DNA of 12,093 nt from an uncultured Collinsella sp. (GCA_958408685.1 CATYLC010000032.1:1-12093); one strand, 5' to 3'. Shown: positions 1-8,023, counted from the first letter of the stretch. Translations and numbers: made by a program. The notes: generated from the letters alone by a model not told the origin.

Positions 1-150
1 TCCGCACATGTGCGGATGAATGTGGGAGGTGTTCGGATAAAGTCGATAATCAAGGTCCGGCCGACGGGATCCCTAACCACGCCATGCTTCTTATGTGCAG
101 CAAAGCTAATGCTGCTAAAATACAAAGCGCTCATGTAGTTTAAACGCACG
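1..150. other. Leader/intergenic region upstream of ftsE
   Basis: No convincing gene was found here on either strand. Bases 1-16 form a perfect 16-bp palindrome (TCCGCACATGTGCGGA) that could be the end of a terminator or an operator belonging to the gene to the left; no T-tract follows it. The remainder is less G+C-rich than the coding DNA and carries the candidate ftsE promoter. A short open frame crosses the left edge but matches no protein I recognise. Confidence 0.4.
113..121 (+). promoter_or_regulatory. Candidate extended -10 promoter for ftsEX
   Basis: TGC followed by TAAAAT (116-121) reads as an extended -10 element, about 45 bases before the ftsE GTG start. No good -35 hexamer sits at 16-18 bases upstream, so this is a plausible but weak call based only on motif and position. 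Confidence 0.35.
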
Positions 151-166
151 ACGATAAGGAGCACCA

Positions 167-1387
167 GTGGGTAACCACTTCCGTACCTCCGGTGCGGGCG
201 ATGATGCCCCCAAGACGCAGGCAGGCGTCCAGGGCAGTCGTTTCGCCACTCCGGATTCAGAGGGCCAGCCTGTTGCTCAGGCCCCCGCTCAGCCGGCAGA
301 TCAGGCACAGCCGGCATCCGATCCCTTTGCCTACAATCCAACCAGCGATGTCGCGCTTTCCGGCACGGCGGGTTTTGAGCCCGTTCAGGCCGTGACCGCT
401 CGCGTGGAGCAGCCTCAGGCTGGTGCCGCCACGCCGCAGCCTACCATGGCCGGCATTCCCGACCCCTTGGCTCCTGCGACGCCGGCTCCTCAGCCTGCGC
501 AGTCCGGTCTCTTTGCCGCTATTCCCGACCCCACGCAGCCTGCTGCCCCGGTGGTCGAGAGCGATCAGGCAGCCGAGGTCGCAAGCCTCGATAACGCGCT
601 CAACAACCCCGATTTTACGTCGGTGTTTGCGCCCATCGATCCGCAGGCCAGCCGCAAGAAGATGGCCAAGCAGGCCGGTGTCGAGCCCGTCATCCTTATG
701 GAGCATGTCACCAAGATCTATCCGGCACAGCCCAACAAGCCTGCACTCGACGACATCAACATCGAGATCTATCCGGGCGAGTTCGTCTTCCTGGTCGGTC
801 ACTCCGGCTCGGGTAAGACCACGCTGCTGTCGACGCTCAACCGCGACGTCAAGCCGACGAGCGGCCGCATCCTGGTTGCCGGTCAGGACCTCATGAAGAT
901 CAAGAACCGCAAGGTTCCGTTCCTGCGCCGCCAGATTGGCGCCGTGTTCCAGGACTTTAAGCTTCTGCCGCAAAAGACCGCCTACGAAAACGTGGCGTTT
1001 GCCCTGCAGTGCATCGGCAAGCCCAAGGGCGTCATTCGCAGCCAGGTGCCCGAGGTGCTGCGCCTGGTCGGTCTGGCCGATCAGATGGACTCGCTGCCCG
1101 ACCAGCTTTCCGGTGGCGAGCAGCAGCGCGTTGCCGTCGCCCGTGCTATGGTCAACCGTCCGCCGCTGCTGATCTGCGACGAGCCCACGGGCAACCTCGA
1201 CCCGGCGATCTCGCTGGGCATCATGAAGCTGCTTGAGCGTATTAACCGCACCGGCACCACCGTGATCGTCGCCACGCACGACCGCGAGATGGTCGATAGC
1301 ATGCACCGTCGCGTGATCGCCCTCGAGGGCGGCCACGTCATCCGCGACCAGGAGAGGGGAGGTTACGGCAACTATGGCACCAACTAA
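167..1387 (+). CDS. ftsE: Cell-division ABC transporter ATPase FtsE with long N-terminal extension
   Basis: FtsE is the cytoplasmic ATPase of FtsEX, which gates periplasmic or extracellular peptidoglycan hydrolases at division. The ABC domain occupies about residues 175-395: Walker A GHSGSGKTT at 211-219, Q-loop Gln at 262, signature LSGGEQQ at 314-320, Walker B LLICDEP at 334-340 and H-loop His371. FtsE is normally about 220-230 residues; this one is 406 because roughly 170 residues rich in Pro, Ala and Gln precede the ATPase, including two IPDP motifs (97-100, 119-122). The GTG at 167 was chosen because AAGGAG (156-161) lies 5 bases upstream. An internal ATG at 662 (Met166) would give a normal-sized FtsE, but its upstream sequence is a poor ribosome binding site. 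The 3' end overlaps ftsX by 14 bases, so the two are translationally coupled. The family call is secure; the long start is likely. Confidence 0.95.
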   Translation: MGNHFRTSGAGDDAPKTQAGVQGSRFATPDSEGQPVAQAPAQPADQAQPASDPFAYNPTSDVALSGTAGFEPVQAVTARVEQPQAGAATPQPTMAGIPDPLAPATPAPQPAQSGLFAAIPDPTQPAAPVVESDQAAEVASLDNALNNPDFTSVFAPIDPQASRKKMAKQAGVEPVILMEHVTKIYPAQPNKPALDDINIEIYPGEFVFLVGHSGSGKTTLLSTLNRDVKPTSGRILVAGQDLMKIKNRKVPFLRRQIGAVFQDFKLLPQKTAYENVAFALQCIGKPKGVIRSQVPEVLRLVGLADQMDSLPDQLSGGEQQRVAVARAMVNRPPLLICDEPTGNLDPAISLGIMKLLERINRTGTTVIVATHDREMVDSMHRRVIALEGGHVIRDQERGGYGNYGTN

Positions 1388-2294
1388 CGTGGGCTACTCC
1401 TTCAAAGAGGCAATCAGCCACTTCTTCCGTAACTGGACTACCTCGCTCGGCGCCGTCATCACGATCTTCCTTTCGCTGTTTATCATCGGCCTGTTCATCA
1501 TGGGCTCTGCGATGCTGAACTCCGTGATCGGCACCGTCGAGGATCAGGTTGTCATCAACGCGTTCATTAGTGATGACGCCGATCAGGCCGATGTTCAGGC
1601 TTTTGAGGCCGAGCTTAAGACGTGGAATAACGTCAAGTCCGTGACCTATAAGGACAAGGACGACGCGCTGGCCGAGTATACGAGCAAGATGTCGGGCAAC
1701 GCCGACGCCACCATGAGCGCGCTCGATGGCCAGAACCCGCTGCCGGCTTCCTTCGCTATTGAGATGGACGATCCGTCCAAGGTCGAGAGCACGGCAAAGA
1801 AGCTCAAGAAGGATGCCGATTTCCAGAAGATCGCGGATGACGGCGACGTCAACGCGAGCGTGCTGTACGGCCAGGAGGAAGTGAGCCGCCTGTTCCAGGT
1901 GACCAACTACATCCGCATCGCCGCCGTGGTGCTCGTTGGTCTTCTGACCTTTATCGCATTCATCTTCATCAACAACACGATTCGCCTGTCCATCACGGCG
2001 CGTCGTCGTGAGATTGCGATTATGCGTCTGGTCGGCGCCAGCAACGGCTTCATTCGTGGCCCGTTTATCACCGAGGGCGTGCTGCAGGCCATTTTGGGCT
2101 CGCTGCTTTCCATCGGCGTTCTGGAGCTGCTGCGCAATCTGATGATTCCGCGTCTGCAGGAGAGCATCGGCTGGATGTCGTTTGCCCTGCCGATGCAGTA
2201 CTACCTGGTGACCTATGCTGCGCTGATTCTGGTCGGTGTGATTATCGGTCTCTTTGGTTCTGCCATCGCCATGCGCCGCTACCTGCGCGTGTAG
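1374..2294 (+). CDS. ftsX: Cell-division protein FtsX
   Basis: This is the membrane partner of FtsE. Its extracellular loop activates a cell-wall hydrolase when FtsE hydrolyses ATP. The 306-residue protein shows the family layout: a cytoplasmic N-terminus, TM1 at about 24-50, a large external domain at about 51-178, TM2 at 181-202, TM3 at about 230-252, TM4 at about 277-299 and a short basic tail (RRYLRV). The conserved cytoplasmic stretch RRREIAIMRLVGAS follows TM2 (210-223). The ATG at 1374 lies inside the end of ftsE, preceded by GGGGAGGT (1356-1363). No hydrolase partner gene (PcsB- or RipC-like) is next to it, so the enzyme it controls is encoded elsewhere. An intrinsic terminator follows within 30 bases. 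Confidence 0.95.
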   Translation: MAPTNVGYSFKEAISHFFRNWTTSLGAVITIFLSLFIIGLFIMGSAMLNSVIGTVEDQVVINAFISDDADQADVQAFEAELKTWNNVKSVTYKDKDDALAEYTSKMSGNADATMSALDGQNPLPASFAIEMDDPSKVESTAKKLKKDADFQKIADDGDVNASVLYGQEEVSRLFQVTNYIRIAAVVLVGLLTFIAFIFINNTIRLSITARRREIAIMRLVGASNGFIRGPFITEGVLQAILGSLLSIGVLELLRNLMIPRLQESIGWMSFALPMQYYLVTYAALILVGVIIGLFGSAIAMRRYLRV

Positions 2295-2319
2295 GCATGC
2301 TTGGAATTCATCCCTTCCA

Positions 2320-2352
2320 ACGGGTCGTCTCTTATGGGGCGGCCCGTTTTTT
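2320..2352 (+). terminator. Rho-independent terminator of ftsEX
   Basis: A 10-bp stem (2320-2329 with 2338-2347, including two G-U pairs) encloses an 8-base loop and runs into six T residues at 2347-2352. It begins 26 bases after the ftsX stop and is a textbook intrinsic terminator, separating ftsEX from rnr. Confidence 0.85.
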
Positions 2353-2389
2353 GATCCCTAGGGGACGGCAGGAAAGCGAATCATTTGGG

Positions 2390-2395
2390 TAGACT
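2390..2395 (+). promoter_or_regulatory. Candidate -10 element for rnr
   Basis: TAGACT preceded by GGG lies 35 bases upstream of the rnr start and just after the ftsEX terminator, where a new promoter is expected. No clear -35 is visible. The same GG-TA-S-A-M-T form occurs ahead of other genes in the window. Confidence 0.35.
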
Positions 2396-2429
2396 CTTTG
2401 GAGTTCGCAATCGATAGTTAGGAGGCGCC

Positions 2430-4565
2430 ATGGGGCGCAATAACAAGCATAAGCGTGGAGCTCGCAATCAGCGCGGGCCGGTGCGCAGCGAACGCCGTCC
2501 GAGCCTGACCGGGCGCGTGCAGCTCCATGAGCATAGCGCCTACGTTGTAACCGAAAACGGCGACTACAAGGTCATGGGCCGCGGTAAGCGCGAGATCATG
2601 GATGGCGATACCGTTGCCGTGAGCATTAAGAACAGCCCGCACGGTGAGCGGCGCGCCGTGATCGAAAGCGTGGTTGAGCGTGCAGCCATAAGCGTGGTGG
2701 GCACGTACCAGACCGCCGGTCCGCTCGGTGCGATCGAGCCGCTCGATTCGCGTCTGAAGGCCGACTTCTTCATTCTGCCCGAGGATACCTCGGCGGATCG
2801 TCTGGGTGTCCACCCGGGTGATGCTGTTGTCGCGCGCATTTTGACCTACCCGACGCGCCTGGAATCGGGTACCGTGACGATCGAGCGCCGCATTGGCGGA
2901 GATGACGCGCCCGATTTGGGCGTTCAATATGTGATGGCGCGTTACGGCTATACCGATAGCTATCCCGAGGCCGCGCTGGACGAGGCCGAGGGGCTTTCGC
3001 TCGATGTGTCCGCGGCGCTTAAGGACCCGCTCCGCCGCGATCTGCGCGACCGCTTTGTCATCACGATCGACCCAGTCGACGCGCGTGACTTTGACGATGC
3101 CATTTCGTTGGAGCGCACGCCCGAGGGTGGCTACAAGCTGGGCGTCCATATCGCCGACGTCTCGCACTATGTGGCGTGGGACGGGCATATCGATCTTGAG
3201 GCTCGCCATCGTACGACATCGGTGTATCTGGCCGATCGCGTGCTTCCCATGCTGCCCGAACGCCTGTCCTGTGACCTGTGCTCGCTTCGCCCTGACGAGG
3301 ACCGTCTTGCGTTTACCGTTGACATTGAGCTCGATGCACAGGGTCGCGTGCGGCATTACGATCCGTACCCCAGCGTGATTCGCTCGCGTGTGCGTATGGA
3401 CTATGACGGCGCCGAGGCGCTGCTGGTGCGTGCCGGCGCGGTTGAGTATTCGGTGCTGGAGGGTGCGGCCGAGGATGTTGCGGCTGCCGAGACCTCGCGC
3501 GAGGAAGCGCTTGAGCGCGGTCTTGCGTGCGAGGAGGTCGCCCGCGGCCACAACGTCGACCTCTGCGATTTCCTTGTCGCCGCCAACGAACTCGCCGAAC
3601 TTCGCCGTCGTATCCGTCGCGCCCGCGGCTCGGTCGATTTTGACACGGCCGAGATTCGTGCTCTATTGGATGAGGACGGAGTGCCCGTGCAGATTGTGGC
3701 GCGTGAGCGTTCGTGTGCCACGTCGCTTATCGAGGAAGCCATGCTGCTCGCCAACGAGTGCGTTGCAGAGTGGCTGGCAGACCGTGATATCGAGGCCTGC
3801 TATCGCGTGCATGAGGATCCGAGCCCCGATAGCCTGCACGGTGCCGCCGTTGCGCTGGCGCAGCTAGGCATCATCGACGATCGCCGTGCTGCCGGTATTG
3901 CCCTGGGGAGCCCCGATGAGCTGCAGGCTGCAGTTGATGCTGCCGCCGGTACGGCCAACGCACCGCTCGTCAACACGCTGCTTCTGCGCAGCATGCAGCG
4001 CGCGCTGTACAAGCCGCGCAACGAGGGCCACTTTGCGCTCGCCGCGCCGTGCTACTGTCACTTTACGAGTCCCATCCGTCGCTACCCCGATCTGGTGGTG
4101 CACCGCGTGCTCAAACTGCAGTTGGCCTATGAGCAGCTCGGCGGCAAGGACGCCTTGGTCCGTACGCCGCGCCTGATCGGCAAGGGGCGCGAGTCACTGC
4201 CGCGCATTCTGCCGCAGATCTGCCGCGCATGCAGCGATGCCGAGCGCGCGGCAGATGCCGCCAGCCATGCGACGCAAAAGATCAAGATTGCCCAGTACTA
4301 TGAGGACCGTCTGGGCGAGCGCTATGCCGGAACCGTCTCGTGGGTTAGCAGCATGGGCCTTTTTGTGCGCTTGGACCTAACGCAGGTCGAAGGCTTGGTT
4401 TCGATCAAGAGTCTGGGCAACGAGTGGTTCGAGTTCGACGAGGACGCGCTCACGCTCACAGGTGCCGACACGGGCACCTGTTACGAGCTGGGGCAGCGCG
4501 TGATTATCGAGGTCTCGCGCGTCAATACCACGCGTGGGCACTTGGACTTTAAGCTTATCCATTAG
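2430..4565 (+). CDS. rnr: Ribonuclease R (RNB/S1 exoribonuclease)
   Basis: This is a processive 3'-to-5' exoribonuclease able to degrade structured RNA, working in mRNA decay and rRNA quality control in the cytoplasm. After a basic N-terminus (1-24) come cold-shock-type OB domains (about 25-150), the RNB catalytic domain (about 205-560) and an S1 domain (632-711). The metal-binding active-site cluster is intact: D214, D220, D222 and D223 in DPVDARDFDDA. The signature HFTSPIRRYPDLVVHR is at 544-559. At 711 residues it is shorter than E. coli (813) or B. subtilis RNase R: it lacks the N-terminal helix-turn-helix region and the lysine-rich tail, ending directly after S1. The ATG at 2430 follows AGGAGG (2420-2425) with a tight 4-base gap. 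The gene appears monocistronic; smpB, often near rnr or after ftsX, is not here. Confidence 0.95.
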   Translation: MGRNNKHKRGARNQRGPVRSERRPSLTGRVQLHEHSAYVVTENGDYKVMGRGKREIMDGDTVAVSIKNSPHGERRAVIESVVERAAISVVGTYQTAGPLGAIEPLDSRLKADFFILPEDTSADRLGVHPGDAVVARILTYPTRLESGTVTIERRIGGDDAPDLGVQYVMARYGYTDSYPEAALDEAEGLSLDVSAALKDPLRRDLRDRFVITIDPVDARDFDDAISLERTPEGGYKLGVHIADVSHYVAWDGHIDLEARHRTTSVYLADRVLPMLPERLSCDLCSLRPDEDRLAFTVDIELDAQGRVRHYDPYPSVIRSRVRMDYDGAEALLVRAGAVEYSVLEGAAEDVAAAETSREEALERGLACEEVARGHNVDLCDFLVAANELAELRRRIRRARGSVDFDTAEIRALLDEDGVPVQIVARERSCATSLIEEAMLLANECVAEWLADRDIEACYRVHEDPSPDSLHGAAVALAQLGIIDDRRAAGIALGSPDELQAAVDAAAGTANAPLVNTLLLRSMQRALYKPRNEGHFALAAPCYCHFTSPIRRYPDLVVHRVLKLQLAYEQLGGKDALVRTPRLIGKGRESLPRILPQICRACSDAERAADAASHATQKIKIAQYYEDRLGERYAGTVSWVSSMGLFVRLDLTQVEGLVSIKSLGNEWFEFDEDALTLTGADTGTCYELGQRVIIEVSRVNTTRGHLDFKLIH

Positions 4566-4592
4566 CCAAATCCCGACTCATGGTGGGGGAGC

Positions 4593-4628
4593 GGAGGGCG
4601 GCCTTTCGGGACCGCCCTTCGCATTTGA
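4593..4628 (+). terminator. Hairpin terminator-like element after rnr
   Basis: GGAGGGCGGCC (4593-4603) pairs with the complement at 4609-4620 around a short TTTCG-type loop, with one bulged A at 4611. The tail (GCATTTG) has only three T residues, so it is either a weak intrinsic terminator or a 3' stabilising hairpin. It starts 28 bases after the rnr stop. Confidence 0.55.
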
Positions 4629-4663
4629 ATCGTGGCTACCTTGCCGTCTGCTCGGCCGCCCGC

Positions 4664-4685
4664 TTACCTGCTATTTGAGAGGTAA
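4664..4685. repeat. Inverted repeat upstream of the recombinase (outer)
   Basis: TTACCT (4664-4669) is repeated inverted as AGGTAA (4680-4685) around 10 bases. With the next repeat it forms an ACCT/AGGT-rich block directly before the serine recombinase gene; it could be a binding or crossover site, or an operator. Confidence 0.4.
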
Positions 4686-4697
4686 AACCTACCAAAA

Positions 4698-4723
4698 TAA
4701 ACCTGTCCCTTTTGGCAGGTTTA
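4698..4723. repeat. 8-bp perfect inverted repeat before the recombinase start
   Basis: TAAACCTG (4698-4705) and CAGGTTTA (4716-4723) are perfect inverted copies separated by 10 bases. A second, overlapping pairing exists: CCAAAA at 4692-4697 with TTTTGG at 4710-4715. The repeat ends 18 bases before the ATG, in a position suited to autoregulation by the recombinase. No T-tract follows, so it is not a terminator. Confidence 0.6.
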
Positions 4724-4741
4724 CAAGAAAGCGGGGATGAG

Positions 4742-5347
4742 ATGGCGACGGTGTACGGTTATGCGCGGGTGAGTTCGCGCGATCAGAATCTTAATCGGCA
4801 GCTGGATGCGCTGGGCGCCTATGGCGTGGGCTCGGCGAATATTTATGCCGACCATGCGAGCGGCAAGGACTTCGATCGACCGCGTTATCGCGAGCTGCTG
4901 CACGTCCTGGGAGACGGGGACGTGCTGGTGGTGCTTTCTATCGACCGACTTGGCCGTAATTACTCAGAGATTCTTGAGGAATGGCGACGCATTACCAAGG
5001 TGCTCGGGGTTGCCATTGTGGTGTTGGATATGCCATTGCTTGACACGCGCGCCAGGGCCAGCGGCGCGCCGGATGTGACTAACACCCTGATTGCTGATAT
5101 TGTGCTGCAGCTGCTGAGCTACGTGGCGCAGGTGGAGCGCGAGAATATCCATCGGCGCCAGGCGGAGGGGATTGCAGCGGCGCGGGCGCGAGGGGTCCGT
5201 TTCGGTCGACCTCGTAAGCCGTGCCCTCCTCAGTTTGAGCTGGTGCGCGATAGCTATGAGGCGGGCGATATTACCCGCAGCCAGGCAGCAAAGTGCCTGG
5301 GCGTGTGCGTGGGGACGTTCGATCGCTGGATGCGCGAGGCGGGGTAG
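4742..5347 (+). CDS. Small serine recombinase (resolvase/invertase type)
   Basis: The 201-residue protein is a site-specific recombinase that makes 2-bp staggered cuts through a phosphoserine link. The N-terminal resolvase fold (about 3-140) has the nucleophile Ser11 in YARVSSRDQN and the catalytic arginines Arg9, Arg69 and Arg72 (DRLGR). The long E-helix starts near QVERENI (130-136), and a C-terminal Hin/resolvase-like helix-turn-helix lies at about 163-200. The size matches resolvases and invertases, not large serine integrases. I chose the ATG at 4742, preceded by a GGGG-containing site (4732-4735). A TTG at 4712 is in frame but falls inside the inverted repeat and would add 10 unrelated residues. 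No transposase or obvious invertible segment flanks it, so its target is unknown. Confidence 0.9.
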   Translation: MATVYGYARVSSRDQNLNRQLDALGAYGVGSANIYADHASGKDFDRPRYRELLHVLGDGDVLVVLSIDRLGRNYSEILEEWRRITKVLGVAIVVLDMPLLDTRARASGAPDVTNTLIADIVLQLLSYVAQVERENIHRRQAEGIAAARARGVRFGRPRKPCPPQFELVRDSYEAGDITRSQAAKCLGVCVGTFDRWMREAG

Positions 5348-5416
5348 GGGTTTGCGTCGCTTTGTCGCTTCCTGTTGCGATTCAAATTTTGATACGGTGA
5401 CGATGCCATTTGGGGC

Positions 5417-5422
5417 TACACT
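5417..5422 (+). promoter_or_regulatory. Candidate -10 element for the VanZ-like gene
   Basis: TACACT within GGGGCTACACT lies 30 bases before the TTG start of the downstream gene. A TTGATA (5389-5394) is upstream but 22 bases away, too far for a normal spacer. The call rests on position and similarity to other -10-like elements in the window. Confidence 0.3.
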
Positions 5423-5451
5423 CGCTGATATTCAAAAAAGGAGGTTGGTCC

Positions 5452-6033
5452 TTGGCGCGCGTAAAACAAATAATCGGATGGACCGCGGTCGTTCTGTTCG
5501 CTGCAACGCTGGCGGGCATCTGGGTGCTGACGGAGCAAAATGCGGTGGAGACGTCGTTGCTGAGCGAGTCCACCGCGCGTGTGGTGGAGGGCCAGGCTAC
5601 GGGCGTTCAGGCTGTCGATGCCACGGGTGAAGCCCAGACGGAGAACGGAATGACCGGGGGCACCGATTCGGCTGCCTCGAATGTCCGGTCTGGCCGACTT
5701 GCTTCCATTCGCATGTGGGTGGGCGCGAACGTCCGTCGCGTTGCCCATACCGTAGAGTTTTTCTTCGTCGGATTGTTCGCCTCGGTGGTCGTGGTTTGCT
5801 TTTCCAGGCGTCCGTGGAGCGTATGCTCCCGTTGCGTGCCCGTATTGCTCTTTTGCGCCGCCTGCTCCGTTGGCGATCAGGTACATAAGATCTTTGTTCC
5901 CGGCAGGCATTTCGACGTTATCGATTTAGGATTCGATGCTGCGGGCTATGTCACCGCCATGCTGTTGGTATTGCTGGCAGCGGCGTTGGTGCGCCATGCG
6001 ACTCGGCCGATCGGCGCCCATGCGAGGCGCTAG
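5452..6033 (+). CDS. VanZ-like family membrane protein
   Basis: This predicted integral membrane protein of 193 residues belongs to the VanZ-like family, named for teicoplanin-resistance VanZ; the biochemical role of most members is unknown. Family marks visible are HTVEFF (His99, Glu102) at the start of a membrane helix and the GDQVHKIFVPGRHFDVIDLG block (141-160), matching the usual E-x-x-Q-x-F-x-P-G-R-x-x-x-x-x-D pattern with Asp in place of Glu. Hydrophobic segments lie at about 7-27, 100-117, 124-140 and 163-180. Residues 28-95 form an unusually long, Gly/Ser/Thr/Glu-rich loop after TM1, probably outside the membrane. The TTG start at 5452 is set by AAAAGGAGG (5436-5444) 7 bases upstream; an earlier in-frame TTG at 5410 has no such site. 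It appears to be transcribed alone, with a hairpin terminator after it. Confidence 0.8.
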   Translation: MARVKQIIGWTAVVLFAATLAGIWVLTEQNAVETSLLSESTARVVEGQATGVQAVDATGEAQTENGMTGGTDSAASNVRSGRLASIRMWVGANVRRVAHTVEFFFVGLFASVVVVCFSRRPWSVCSRCVPVLLFCAACSVGDQVHKIFVPGRHFDVIDLGFDAAGYVTAMLLVLLAAALVRHATRPIGAHARR

Positions 6034-6112
6034 CCGGTAACAAACCCGTTTCTGATAATGCGACCTTGTTGAATTATTTTGTGTCGCGCGTATTTCCGAG
6101 CGGTCGGATTTG

Positions 6113-6141
6113 AGGGGCGAGCGGTAGAACGCTCGCCCTTT
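6113..6141 (+). terminator. Hairpin terminator between the VanZ-like gene and the mur cluster
   Basis: A 9-bp perfect stem (GGGCGAGCG 6115-6123 with CGCTCGCCC 6130-6138) encloses a 6-base loop and is followed by TTT, with A/G bases before the stem able to pair with them. The T-tract is short. It lies 80 bases after the VanZ-like stop and about 100 before the regulator gene. Confidence 0.65.
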
Positions 6142-6153
6142 GTGCGCCACGAT

Positions 6154-6170
6154 GCGGCACAATGTACCGC
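6154..6170. promoter_or_regulatory. 17-bp palindrome upstream of murR-like gene, candidate operator
   Basis: GCGGCACAATGTACCGC is symmetric about its central A with only one mismatched pair across the two arms. It contains CACAAT, which resembles a -10 element. RpiR-family regulators bind palindromic operators near their own operons, so this is a reasonable MurR-type operator candidate; the assignment is inferred from position. Confidence 0.4.
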
Positions 6171-6237
6171 AAAAGCTGTTTGTATCCGGTACGAATCGTT
6201 CGTTGGTCTTTAATTCTTTTCAACGGAGGTGTTTGAG

Positions 6238-7089
6238 ATGGCAAACGGATTGCTTTTGCGGCTTCGCGAGCGTGAGCTCAGCGCGAGCCCGGCGGAACGC
6301 AATGTCATCGCATATGTAAGCGCTCATCCGCACGAGGTGGTCGGGCTGTCCGTCCGCGGTCTTGCCGATGTCACGTTCTCCTCGCCCTCGAGCATTTTGC
6401 GCTTTTGCAAGCGTTTGGGTTTTGCGGGCTACAAGGAGTTCCAGCGCGAACTGATTGCCGAGCTGGCGCTCTTAGGCGACAAGAAAGACGTAGCCCTCGA
6501 GGACATCTCCATGGATGACAGCGTCGAACGTATCGTGGGGAAGGTGATGAAAAGCAACGTGCGCACGATCGAGGCGACGGCGCGAACGCTCGATTACACC
6601 GTCTTGGAGCGATGCGCGGCCCGTCTTAAGCGGGCACGCGCAGTCAATCTGTTCGGTATCGGTGCCTCTCGTTTGGTCGCGCACGATCTGGCGCAAAAGC
6701 TCATGCGTGTCGACAAAGAGTGCCATCTGTACGACGACTGGCATGATCAACTCTTGTGTGCCAAGAACATGCATGAGGGCGATATGGCAATCGCCTTTAG
6801 CTACTCGGGCTTGACGCAAGAGGTGCTGGACTGCACCGCCGAGGCTCAACGTCACAACTGTCCCGTCGTGGCCGTTACCAAAGTAGATGGATCATCCAAG
6901 CTTGCCACCATGGCCGATGCCGTGCTCGGCGTCGCTGCGAGTGAACCCTTGGTCCGCAGCGGTGCCATGGCTTCGCGTATGGCCCAGCTTATGGTTGTCG
7001 ATGCCCTGTACGCTGCTTACGTTGCCAGCGACTACGAACGGGCGACGCATGTCATTAAGCAAAACTACATCGAGAAACAGGAAAGATGA
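6238..7089 (+). CDS. murR: MurR/RpiR-family transcriptional regulator of the MurNAc cluster
   Basis: A 283-residue DNA-binding regulator with an N-terminal RpiR-type helix-turn-helix (about 1-78; LSVRGLADVTFSSPSSILRF is the recognition region, 37-56) and a C-terminal sugar-isomerase (SIS) domain at about 130-260. The SIS phosphosugar-binding features are FGIGASRLVAHD (139-150) and a second Ser/Gly loop, FSYSGLTQE (187-195). MurR in E. coli represses murQP and is released by MurNAc-6-phosphate; gene order here supports the same ligand, but specificity cannot be read from the sequence. The ATG at 6238 follows CGGAGGT (6224-6230) with a 7-base gap; a GTG at 6229 overlaps that site and is rejected. 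murQ begins 11 bases after its stop, so the two are co-transcribed. Confidence 0.85.
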   Translation: MANGLLLRLRERELSASPAERNVIAYVSAHPHEVVGLSVRGLADVTFSSPSSILRFCKRLGFAGYKEFQRELIAELALLGDKKDVALEDISMDDSVERIVGKVMKSNVRTIEATARTLDYTVLERCAARLKRARAVNLFGIGASRLVAHDLAQKLMRVDKECHLYDDWHDQLLCAKNMHEGDMAIAFSYSGLTQEVLDCTAEAQRHNCPVVAVTKVDGSSKLATMADAVLGVAASEPLVRSGAMASRMAQLMVVDALYAAYVASDYERATHVIKQNYIEKQER

Positions 7090-7099
7090 GGTGAATGAA

Positions 7100-8023
<924 letters not shown>

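Noticed and set aside
257..1336. 359-residue open frame on the minus strand opposite ftsE
   Set aside because: It lies wholly antisense to a certain FtsE, has low-complexity His/Arg/Gly-rich sequence and no domain; long antisense frames are common in G+C-rich genes.
1813..1890. Programmed frameshift or split in ftsX
   Set aside because: The frame is continuous and matches FtsX from end to end; no slippery site or duplication is needed.
2418..3551. 377-residue open frame on the minus strand opposite rnr
   Set aside because: It is antisense to the conserved RNase R coding sequence, with no motif; a by-product of codon bias.
4698..4723. Terminator before the recombinase
   Set aside because: The inverted repeat has no T-tract and overlaps the immediate upstream region of the gene, so a binding site is more likely.
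4534..4740. 68-residue plus-strand frame across the end of rnr and the following intergenic DNA
   Set aside because: It runs through the rnr terminator hairpin and the inverted repeats, and its composition does not look like protein.
5172..5630. 152-residue plus-strand frame spanning the recombinase end and the VanZ-like start
   Set aside because: It overlaps two better-supported genes in another frame and has no ribosome binding site or recognisable domain.
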